From Bolinopsis microptera (taxonomy: Eukaryota > Ctenophora > Tentaculata > Lobata > Bolinopsidae), in the NCBI RefSeq assembly GCF_026151205.1, contig NC_087084.1:9544894-9608893 (forward strand): DNA of 64,000 nt, in the 5' to 3' direction. A program made the translations under genes and the position numbers. Numbering within the stretch: position 1 is the first letter of the stretch; each line of letters opens with the position of its first letter. Positions 35,521 to 45,716 of this stretch are shown in pieces. The notes beneath the pieces were generated by a model that was not told where the DNA came from, searched no databases, and was given only the letters and a program-made list of their open reading frames with translations.

Positions 35521-36900
35521 TGCAGAGCAAAGTCAGATGTCATATATTCGTTAACTAGCTCGTTAGTTTAGTTAGATTAGCTATACATACTGAGCAGAGC
35601 TTGCTTTTAGATCAGCCCTTCCAGACGATCTCGAAAGTTCTTCCCAGCTCTCCAGACCTCGCCAGAGGCAGAACGGAACTCGTTGTTCCACTTCGAATCT
35701 GTGACTGTACTCATATAAATAATATTATTAGTTAACTTTTGTTAATTCTTTACCATACTACACGCAATCAAACCAATAAACCCTGAGATTACATCACGTG
35801 ATCGAATCACGTGTTTTGATAACAAAGCTAGAGACTAAGGGGTAAGGAGCACACTGCTTTTCATGTGTTTTATAGACTTACCACGAGTTCCTTTTCACAA
35901 ATTGTACTACTAGTCTCAACTATAATTCTAAAAATTATCCTTTGTGGGGACCGACGGCTCATCCATCATCGTCTGAGTATAAGGCAGACACTCCTGATCA
36001 AGGACAAAAGAAAATCGCGATTACTTAGGCCACAAATCGCGGCTATGTTACAACCAGATCATTCTTAAATTAGGCCTTGACAATAGCATGTCTGAAGAGC
36101 CTTGCAGCAAAATATACGAAATTTCATGAGCTATGTAAAATATCCGAATATATACTGGTTTTTAACAAAATCTTAACCGATTAGCAAAGAAAATGAGTGG
36201 AAAATATGCTGCTCCTTCATAATTTTTTTATAGATATTTAAAACCGTTTCAATGTATCGTGAACACCCTGTATATGATATATATTAACTGTACTATCTTT
36301 TGCAAGCTGATGTCAACTTTGCGTTGACCGGTTGATGTAGAAAAGACAATTGTAAATATCAGATTTTCGCAACCATAAGGTAAGTTATACAACTCAATTC
36401 GGCGACGGCGTTCTGTGATCACGTGCCCGACAAAGTGTTGCCGTAAGATAAGTTTATTTGTTTTAAATATTTCAATATTTAAAACTTTTAAGATTTTAAA
36501 AGCTTTTAGTCACTAAAGTCATGAAAAGAATATAAAAAAATATTGTGGCGGGTTAAAAATAATGGCGAGTAAAAATCGAGGAGGAGGAGGAGGAGGAAGA
36601 GGAGGAGACTTATCAAGTTTTGATCACCTTTTCTACATTTGATCTTACAATTATTTGTATCACTCATTCCGTTTCGTTTCGTTCCATTTTACCTCATTTC
36701 GTTTCAATTAATTCAATTAATTTCATTCAACTCCAACCTCTATGCCTGCATTTAATGAACAAGAAACTATAACTGCCAGCAAAAATTCTTGAAATTCTGT
36801 GCTTACTCCTGATTAGAATAAAGCGAACAAATTTGGAAACAACTGTAGGGATTTATTAAAATGTTACGAATTTAACGTTATTTCAATAAGACAAATAATA
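35521..36900. other. No gene seen
   Basis: AT-rich DNA. GAAAATCGCGATTA and AAATCGCGG-type motifs at 36010-36045 echo the block at 35405-35515, so another degraded repeat copy is present. A GGA/GAG purine run lies at 36575-36610. No coding exon is recognised. Confidence 0.4.
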
Positions 36901-36904
36901 GCTT

Positions 36905-36980
36905 GTAATCACGGTGATTCAAACCCACAACCTCCCGACTGAGAAGGGGAGGATCTAGCCCTGTGCTATCTAGCAGCTAT
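36905..36980 (-). repeat. tRNA-like sequence, possible SINE head or decayed tRNA
   Basis: On the minus strand GCTAGATAGCACAGGGCTAG resembles a tRNA A-box region. It is followed by CCTCCC...GGGAGG, which can pair as an anticodon-type stem, and by GGTTGTGGGTTTGAATCACC, which fits a B-box (GGTTCRANNCC) closely. The acceptor stem does not pair convincingly, so a functional tRNA is unlikely. A tRNA-derived SINE head or pseudogene is the better reading. Confidence 0.4.
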
Positions 36981-37710
36981 AAGATAACATCACCCTCTCC
37001 AATACATACAGTGTTGGCCAGTGTAATACGTGGTCTAGTTTTCACCCGAGATAACGCTTATCATTATACTATAAGTATGCATTTGATAAAAGATAACAAC
37101 CAATACAGTCATATCTTTCATAATATCACAGTTGCAATGCACGACGATGAAGAATAATTGCATGATGGTCAAGAATTGTCTTTGTTATAACTATGTGCAG
37201 TTATTAAATGAGACAATAAGCTAGTCGAGTTATAAAATATAGTGAAAATTGAGATATTAAGTACCAATCTTTAGTGTGTATCTAGTAATCGTGTTAATGC
37301 CATAGATATTCGCAGTTTCAATGGTTTGTTATGTAGTTCTTAACTGTTTACACGACTTGAATAGTTTCATCCCAAATTATTAAAACACATTGAAATCAGC
37401 TGTGCAATTAATTTGTGAACATAGGTAACTTACTTCCGCTGTGGTTTGGTACTACAAAATTTGGTAAGTTTCGATCGCGAAAAATAGGCGTGTAATTTGG
37501 GCATTTACAAATATCTGGCTACAAAACATTTGGGTGAGACCTTGGTTCCAAATCTGCCTCTGCTTTTTCGGTTGTTAATAATGATAATCTTTTAAAATGG
37601 ATGGGGTTATTCCTACATTAATCTAAGATCAATAATTTAAATATTATATTAATATTATCCCCCGTCTGATTGTAGCTTACAAACGACACGCTTCAGACCA
37701 AACACACATA

Positions 37711-38499
37711 ATGGGCATGGCAAAAAACTGGGAATCATTTGTCAGCATGACTCGTGCAAAGGCTGAATCTCATAGAAAAGTAGCACAATATTGGGACCGA
37801 GTCCACAACATCTTGAGCATGGTAGATTCCAAACACAAGGAAATTTTTCCTTTGGTTGGTAATATACTCAATGATGGAAGTATAGTGTATTGGCTATGCC
37901 CCGCTTACTAGTTTAGCTCTTTCTAGTCCCCTGCTACACGGCATGTAAACAGGGATTGGCTAGTTAGAGGCGGTCCGTGTAGGCCTTACACTGTGCTTTC
38001 AGCAATACTCATAACTCTCATATTTTTATCCGCAATGACTACCCTGTCCACACTTCTGCCCATTTCTCACTATTTTGGAGCTGCATTGGGAACTGTCACT
38101 ACCCTTGTATCTGCCATAAATGGCTCCTTGAATCCGAGTGGGAGAAGACAAAATCAGATGGAAGCTAGTAGACGGTTTATGGCCCTGATGCTGAGAATGG
38201 TAAGAGTTGAAACTGAAAGGGATTATGAGGAGATGTGGAAGGAATATAACAAAGAATTACTGGACGAACCGTTCCTTCCATCAGGATCAAGAGTCAAAGA
38301 CGATGCAGCTTTTTCCATATCGCCTGAGTTACAGATAGTGATAACCGAGAAAGAAGCAGATGTTGATGAATGTGCATCAAATTTTGGGGTTGAGGAGGGT
38401 CGCTTTGTCGTAGAAAATGGTGTTTCTCAGTCGGTTGAAAATGGGAGAAAATACCGGGATACTGACACTGAACTTAAAGCTGAATCTTCAACGTTGTAG
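37711..38499 (+). CDS. Two-transmembrane protein resembling SLATT-domain proteins
   Basis: Two exons, 37711-37858 (phase 1, donor GTAATA) and 38003-38499 (acceptor TGTGCTTTCAG), give a 214-residue protein. An N-terminal helix (HRKVAQYWDRVHNILSM, residues 21-37) precedes TM1 (about 45-68, FPLVAILITLIFLSAMTTLS) and TM2 (about 73-91, YFGAALGTVTTLVSAING). A cytosolic helix follows (NQMEASRRFMALMLRMVRVE, then YEEMWKEYNKELLDEPFLP). This order of helix, two membrane helices, short basic loop and a helix ending Y-x-x-L-L-x-x-P-x-x-P matches the SLATT/DUF4231 fold, known in bacterial nucleotide-signalling effector systems and some large DNA viruses. The C-terminal 60 residues are acidic. The assignment is pattern-based inference; function is unknown. 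It lies 0.6 kb from, and converges on, CPT2 copy A. Confidence 0.55.
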
Positions 38500-39085
38500 T
38501 ATTAATAAGATTATGAGAAATGAAGATTACTATGAAAATAGTTGTATACATACTAATTAGAGAGACAATCAATTACTTAGAGACAATTAGAGACACAAAT
38601 AGAGACACAATGCTCAAAATCGACCCACTATAAAACTCTTTTGGAGTAAAAGCAGCCAAGTTATGTGTTATGGAACCTGCTCCCTGAGGGACGTTCTTGT
38701 TTATATCTACGAGTTTAATTCTATATGATTTATTGTAGAATTTATTTTATTGTGATAGAATAATCTTTAGCAAAGTTTTACGGAATACAAAAACTTGGCG
38801 ACGTTGGTGTTGGTTTGTCATCATTTGTCATTGTATCAGCAGAAGTGGAATGGAAACTTCTAGAAGATGGAAAGAAAATGCCCATAGACTTCGCCGAGAC
38901 GAACTTTCAGTTAAAGTCGGACTTCGACAAAATTTAGCGAAGCAGCAAACGAGCAGCACTACCATTATAACAACGGGGTGCACCCTAAAGACACTCTGAA
39001 GTCTGACATCGAAATTGCATAACATCAACTGTCCCTATCAAGTTTTTATAAAAACATATTATCAAGATCATCAAAATCCAGACGT

Positions 39086-41469
39086 TTAAAATGATAAAAT
39101 TCTAGAAGGTTTAAAGTTCTTCCCTTGGAACACAGCCAACAAATCTTCAGCAGATTTCCCCATATTATCTACAAAATCACTGAAGTGATCGTTGGGGAGG
39201 TAGCAGGAAACGGCAGCTCCGAAACTTTCTTTACTCATCAAGTAACCTGGAGATATTTACTGTTATCTAAATGGGAAGTGGTACTTCCAGGGGATATATA
39301 TTATATAACTGTTGCACACTATGATGATTGCAGATCTGATATATGATAGCATAAATTTAGAATTCAATTCATAACTCGATTTTGGGTATCCCTCGAAATT
39401 CCAGTTTTAAAAATTGAAAGCTTTAAAAATACTGTCACACCAAATAAATATATTGTCGATTAAACCCACCTATCCCATAGCCTTGAGAAGAAACTGCCCC
39501 AAAAGTTAAGTATAGTTTAAGAGCCGGTGACCCAACAGTACTGGTAGACAGCCCAATATTCGCCATCTTACCCCAACTCGGATCTGTAAACAACTCCAAC
39601 TCTTTCTCCCCTTGATGTCGGTTCATCGTGCGCAACGCAAGCAAATGTCTGTCAAACCCTTCTCCTTGAGCAGCTTCCTTACAAAGTGACACATGCTTTG
39701 AGGAGGTTTTCTTGAGCAGATCCACAATCTCAGATAAGCTGGCCTGATGATCGTGATCAAATGCTACAGAACAGTTTTTAGTTTCAGTCGAGCAGGATCT
39801 GATAGTCTCAGTTCTCCCTGATCTATAATGAGCGGTACTACCTGACTCGTATGTTCCCACACACTCCCCGTGTGTTCTCCAATACCCCATCTGGAATATC
39901 AGCTGACTCACAGAATCTGGGCTCATTCCGAACTTTTTGATTACACTCTTTCCGAAACCACCAAAGTTGAAATCTTCAACTTTAGATCCCGAATTAGCAG
40001 CTACATACTGAGATTTAGCCTTTTCAAGTTGACCTAGAATCGAGTCACTGTAGACAGGATCAACTCTAACAACAGGTATAGCATCACTTCCAGCACTCTT
40101 CACAGGCACCTGTCTCAAATAATCAATATGCACGTTGTTCATCATGTTCATTTTTGCGAAACCATCTAACCTAGAGTGTTCCCAGTTCACACCTGCCTTT
40201 CCATCCTGAGTAACCACCAAACTAAACGACTTGTCAAACCACCGGTTGTGGCCCTCTCCAACCAGTCCGTTCTTCAGAACCTCACCTGAGTTCTGGGTCT
40301 TCAAATCATCCAGACACAACACGAAGATTGCTTCATCAATGACATCTAGAAAAAGTTTGTTCTGCGCTTCAAGCTCTGCGCGCACGTTAGACCAATCCTC
40401 TCTTTCCAGTGCAGTGAAATACCCTAATCCTTGTTTGTTAGGAGCTCGTGAGTCAGCTAGAATCTCCTCTAGCGCTAACTGCAAAGCGCCAGTGTCTCTT
40501 ATTTCACCTTTACTATCCAAAACTTCAATACTGTAAACATGTCCCTTGTGCAGCACTGCAAGATGTCTAGAATCAGGGAACTTCACATTCTCATCACGGG
40601 TCTTGCCGGGAATACGCGTAGACTGGAACAGCAGCGGGAACTGCATCATACACGCATTGATGGGTGGTAACTTATTGTCGCGCAGCGTACAGAAGTAGCG
40701 CAGAGTGGATGTAACCAGCTGTGTTGCTTTGTCTATCTGGGTGTTAAGCGCTGGGTCCGGATGGTCGGAGTAGGTTAGGAAGGTGTTGGAATTGAGTAGG
40801 ACGGACCTTCGGTCACATAGGTACATGTCAAGCCAGGCATGGTGGATATAGCTGTGTTGAGGGTCAAGTGTTTTTTCTCTGGCTAGGAGTGCCGCGTGGA
40901 GGTCTCTGCCTATACCTATAGGGAGGATGAATTGAAAATAATCGAGAAAACCTTCAAGTACTAAATTACTGTAAAACCAGATACTGTAAAACCGAATATA
41001 ATAATGTGCTCTATCAAAACAACTTCAAAATGCACAATTCACCCTTCTTGAACTTGTTGACAGTATCAGAAGTAGCAGCAAACTCAGCAGCAGTTAGGAG
41101 AGGTCTCTGTGCGTTCAGATATCTTGCACAGGTGTCCGCTAGGTTAGGAATAGGAAGACGAGGGAGAGTCTCTTGGAGAGCCTGAAATATGTCAAATATG
41201 TAAGTCAGTGCAGTGATTAGAGGCTTTTAATTCGGAAAATCTATAACTTATAAGTAAACAACTGAAATACATTGTTTTTGTATTTGAGTGTCATTTACAC
41301 TACTATTACTCACAGTAGTTGGGGTATCAGAGTGGTGAAGATAATTTCCTCCAGCCCCTGAAGGTACGGTACCTAAGTGCCTAGGTACGGTACCTAGGTA
41401 GCTATTAGAAGCAGCGTGAACTAGGTATCGGGTATCATTTAGACAAGATTTACTGGCTACTTTCAGCAT
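39086..41469 (-). CDS. CPT2: Carnitine O-palmitoyltransferase 2, mitochondrial (copy A)
   Basis: CPT2 transfers long-chain acyl groups from carnitine to CoA on the matrix side of the inner mitochondrial membrane. Four exons: 41469-41314, 41181-41043, 40915-39470 and 39246-39086, all GT-AG, phases matching, about 633 residues with no stop. The N-terminus is basic (MLKVASKSCLNDTRYLVHAA), a plausible mitochondrial targeting peptide. Family blocks: ETLPRLPIPNLADTCARYL, SYIHHAWLDMYLCDRRSVLL, STSTVGSPALKLYLTFGAV. The catalytic His345 and Asp349 are present, but the motif reads EHSRLDGF where copy B has EHSWGDGV, and neighbouring residues also differ. Against copy B I count roughly 35 changes in about 450 residues, about eight of them in the 17 residues after this His. 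It may be an active enzyme with altered properties or a decaying copy. The final exon ends differently from copy B (PSRILSF). Confidence 0.93.
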
Positions 41470-42560
41470 TCAGTAATTTTTAACAGAAACAGAAGATTTG
41501 TGTTATGAAATTATAACCACACAGTTGATAACAATTTGCAGTGTAGCGGACAAAAATCAAAACTAATGTAACAACTTAGTGTGTGATCTATTCAGATAAT
41601 TAGCGCTGCCTTACGTCAAGGCGGAAAAGGTGCAGGAGACTACGTACTCCACAATGGCATCTGATACAATACAATATACCTTATGTCACACACCCCGTAC
41701 CCGTTTTAAGAAGACGCAATCAGGGCAATAACTAGATTTTTCAAGGTCGTTAGAAGCAATTAGACTATTAGTTATATGGGGAATGTCATGCAATCAGTGA
41801 CTGATTAGTAATTGAAGACGGTTTTTATAATGCTGCTTATGTGAACTACAGTGATGTGCCCTGATGAGGTGTTATTGGAGTACTGCGAGAACTTTAAGTT
41901 TATTATCGTGAGGGATTATTGTCAAATAGTAATAAAACATGACAGACTCTTCAGCATGCAGTAGCCATTAACTGATAACCACAGTTACGAATTCGATTGA
42001 CGTCTTAGTCTTAGTCTTACGATATGTTACACAATTTGGTACGCGGACCGAATCGCTATATATTTTAATTTATAGCGTAATACCGGAACGGGTTTGTGGC
42101 GTACCATCTCACCGTACCCGCATCCCTACACCGCGGTAGCCGCACCATACATTGATCATTATACTTCAGTAGAATCTGATTAACAATTAAGTTACGCACG
42201 ATTTGCAAAAGCATATGAGATTCGATCAGTTAGGGCGCAATTAGATTTTGACCGTTCTGTGCAGTACATGCTTATAGTTATACGTTTTTGTTGTATGAGT
42301 GATGAGTAAGGTGTGGAATTGTAAAAGTAAGCTATACCGTACCAATGTATTTTTTACGCTGATTTTGAATAAGACCTATTACATAGCATGAAATTAAAGT
42401 CATTTTTAGACGAGTTATGATCAAATAATAATTTTTGTCAGACGCACGCACGTGACAAGCTTTACTTGTAAAACGATATTTGAGCTGTTTGTTATTATAC
42501 TTTAGATTTAGAGTTAGTTTTGGTTTTTAAAGTAATCGTGAAGATAATAACAATATATAT
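41470..42560. other. No gene seen
   Basis: AT-rich DNA upstream of CPT2 copy A. It has little resemblance to the sequence upstream of copy B beyond the first ~20 bp before the ATG, so the inverted duplication ends about here. A promoter for copy A should lie here but no element can be named. Confidence 0.4.
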
Positions 42561-42571
42561 AATAAAGATTT

Positions 42572-42839
42572 ATTATAGCTGTGGTGCGCACGGTGCCGCG
42601 CAACGGCGTTGTGGGGTCGGCCACTCACGCTGAATAACAGAGTAGCCAAACCGGGGTCTATTACCCGTACGGCATATTATTACGCGCAGGGTCACTGGCG
42701 GTCCGCCGACCAGGGACGTCCGGTGGCGATCTGCCTCTGGTCTGCATGATATATGACCACCAAATCTGAGAGCAGGTTGGGGGCACTACGGAAAGCTTAT
42801 AAGCTACCGTCAACTATTACTACTAGTACTACTACTACT
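42572..42839 (+). mobile_element. SINE-like retroposon with 11-bp target duplication
   Basis: A GC-richer segment of 268 bp is flanked by the exact direct repeat AATAAAGATTT (42561-42571 and 42840-42850). It ends in a simple (ACT)n tail (TACTACTAGTACTACTACT), the structure of a SINE or short non-LTR retroposon in plus orientation. Internal sequence such as GTGCGCACGGTGCCGCGCAA and ACCAGGGACGTCCGGTGGCG is not recognised as tRNA- or 5S-derived. No coding potential. Confidence 0.75.
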
Positions 42840-43069
42840 AATAAAGATTTGAAGACTAAAGTACAAATGTATGCCATGCACCTTATATAACTTTAAATAC
42901 TTACCATTAAAATCGAAATCAGCATTTACAATTAATTTACACAAAACAGTCAAAACACAAAATTTAATTGCACCTGGCTATGCGTAAACACATGGGTAGC
43001 CAAAACCAAAAGTGAACTACTTCATATTTCAATATTTTCGTAATGGAATGGATTGCCATCCTCAAAATT

Positions 43070-43815
43070 AATTGACGCGATGTCAACCCTTCCAGCTAGT
43101 AGTAGTACTGATCGTTGCTCTGCGAAGCAATAATGCAAAACAACGATGCGAACATGGAACAGAGAGGTAAGATCAGAATGAAAGTTCCAAATTCGCGCGG
43201 CGCGTCGAAGTTAAGGAGCAATTAGTCCTCCAATTCTCAAAATTTAGTAAAAAGCCTTATTAATTATAAGCATTTTCTGCTCGATTATACGCTAATCAAA
43301 CATTAAATACACTTTTTATTATACGTATTTTGACCGGATAACAATGATCTAAAATGCAAATGCAAAATGGTCATAAAATACAAATTATTAAACTCAAATT
43401 TTTTTTTTGGTTAAAATTGCAAAAAATCAATTTTTCAAATCCAAAAAAATATTAAAATTTATTAAAAAAAGTAAAATAAGTGTAAATTTAAATTGATACA
43501 CGATGGCAATCCTTCGCAGCTCGGCGAGTCTCAGTGGTGCATTTTGCCGATCTACCGAATGTTGCGAGAATAATTATTTGATGCGCGGCGCGGCCCAAAT
43601 ATAGTGCATCATGCGACAAAAATTTAAACTTTTTTTATTTATGCGTGGTTTAATTTTTGGTACTATTGGAGGTATATATCGTATTTTTTGTAGCGCGATG
43701 CGTTACTGTGCCGCGCCGCGCACTTGCAATAAGGCTTCTCACAGCGATCTGGCTAGATCGGCGAGATGCGCTACTGTGCCGCGCCGAGCTGCCATGAATT
43801 GACATCGTCAATTAA
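43070..43815. mobile_element. Non-autonomous element with inverted ATTGACGATGTCAA-type ends
   Basis: The left end contains AATTGACGCGATGTCAACCC. The right end, reversed, reads ATTAATTGACGATGTCAATT. An inner inverted pair is also visible: CAGCTCGGCGAG ... CCGATCTA at 43517-43557 against GATCGGCGAG ... CGCCGAGCTG at 43757-43792. It shares blocks with 33.5-34.4 kb. No transposase. Confidence 0.55.
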
Positions 43816-45116
43816 TCGTATTTTGTAAACAATTTATTTGTATATTCAATATTTCGTAATAAGGATGAATTGAAAAATAATTTCCGCCAAAAAAGATTTT
43901 GAAATTAAACCAAAGTTTTGAGTGCGCCGCGCATATTTTCTAAAAATTATACACAGAATGAAAATCGAGCGCTAAAGCATATAAACTGTCATATTGTCAC
44001 ATCACAGTGCTGGCGAGCACGACCGTTGCATTTATTGTGGGTATACTATGTTCCCCACTTACTATTATACCCCTTTTACTATTATACCCCTTTGGTACAC
44101 GTTACAAGCCTCTTTTGTGCACGCGAAGCGTGCACTCCGCCTCCGGCAGGAGTTTTCCAGGCATTAAGACTCATCGGAAGTCGTTCAGCAGATTTATTTT
44201 TAGTTCAAAACATTCTAATTTGATGTCGAAGATGACAGGAATAAAAAATAGTTATGTTCAGATTTTTAAGAAATTTGCATAAAATACTCGCCAGCACTGT
44301 TATACGAAATTCGGTAAAAAACCCAAAATCGCCATATTCAGGTGTCCTAAAAACCATGTTAAAATTGAGTTAGAGATCTGAAATTTTTCAGGGCGTCTAG
44401 ACGTTGACCAAATTGACTGCAAAAAAAGTTTCAGGTTTCAGGAGCATCGGGAAATGGGTTTTCTAGAACCCCTGTTTTACGACAGATTGTCCCTGAATAT
44501 ACATGTATACAGATATACATATATATTCAGGGATAGACGCTTTGCCAGTCAATTGTAGCCTGTATTTAAATTGTGCATTAGGCTAGTTTTAAAGTTGAAA
44601 ATCGAAAAGTTGCACACGTGGGGACACGCCCAAATTGATAGAAAATTGCTAAAATCACTGAAAATTGCTGTTTTCGTCATTTTCTGTCAACTTTAGAGTG
44701 CCGTTGTGATTACAGTTCTTCTTGAAATACTTTGAAACTTTGCATGCTTATCAAGCTATATATAAAACAATTACATGCAAAAATTTAGGGCGATTCAATA
44801 TTGGATGCGCATGAAATGTCCGCTCAAAGTTTGCACGTGCGAAAGGTGAGAATTTTGCTCATTCGTGATTTCCAACAAATTCTGCTTTGCCACGACAGTT
44901 TAATGTCATTATATATGAATTTAATGTCAACTTGAATGAGTATTAAGTGGTATATTCAGTCAGTGATGGACCGATATGCTTACCTAAACACAAGGAAATG
45001 TTTTTAAAGGAAAAATTTCGAAATCGTTGAAACTTCCTCCTTATTATAATGAAGATATCAGTTTATATTTCGACTTTATAAAGTACCCTGACATTATAAT
45101 AAAAAAGAGATGATAT
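43816..45116. other. No gene recognised
   Basis: Contains the GTGCACGCGAAGCGTGCAC hairpin near 44117, related to one at 35.3 kb. At 44492-44533 a stem-loop reads CCCTGAATATACATG ... ATATATTCAGGG. Open frames at 43918-44282 are AT-rich and unsupported. 44280-44960 reads like a degraded repeat. Confidence 0.35.
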
Positions 45117-45621
45117 TTTACCAAAACCCATAATCATGGGTAGAGTGGACCGCTGCCAGTGTCTCTCTTTCCCAAACAAAAGGAAATGATATTAATTTGA
45201 TTGACCGTTCTCAAATGCAAAATGATACCGAGAATGAAATCGGTCGCTCGCTTTTCCCATTCATTTACAATTGTAATAGATTAAGAAGAACTACCCAAAG
45301 GCAGCTGTACTCGGCAATAAAGATTCAATAAACTTCAGCTAATGCAATAAGTGATAACTACCACCCTTACCCCGAAATACTAGGTATCGACCCGAACGCA
45401 ACCCAAAGAGATTTTTACAGCATCTGATTGACATGTAATCAATCGAAAATTATTACAATTCGTAAGCCGTGAATGAATGGGAAAAGCGAGCGACCGATTT
45501 CATTCTCGGTATCATTTTGCATTTGAGAACGGTCAATCAAATTAATATCATTTCCTTTTGTTTGGGAAAGAGAGACACTGGCAGCGGTCCACTCTACCCA
45601 TGATTATGGGTTTTGGCAAAA
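45117..45621. mobile_element. Fold-back element, two 151-bp arms
   Basis: The arm 45117-45267 is repeated almost perfectly in reverse complement at 45471-45621. It includes CCCATAATCATGGGTAGAGT, CCGCTGCCAGTGTCTCTCTT and GAGAATGAAATCGGTCGCTC, around a ~200 bp loop. Only a base or two differ between arms, so it is young or kept alike by repair. Non-coding. Confidence 0.9.
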
Positions 45622-45716
45622 TAACTACTTTAGTAGTTTTAAGCGGTTTTTAAAGATTAGATTAGATTAAGAACAATGAAATATACATCATCACTAGTTT
45701 TAGACATTTTTCCGAA

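Noticed and set aside
40231-40536. Antisense frames over the CPT2 genes (40231-40536, 52770-53075)
   Set aside because: Shadow frames of a strongly coding sequence; they occur at the same place in both paralogues because the sense strand is conserved.
44007-44282. Two overlapping plus-strand frames of 91-101 codons
   Set aside because: Overlapping phases within a repeat-derived region, with no motif or splice support.
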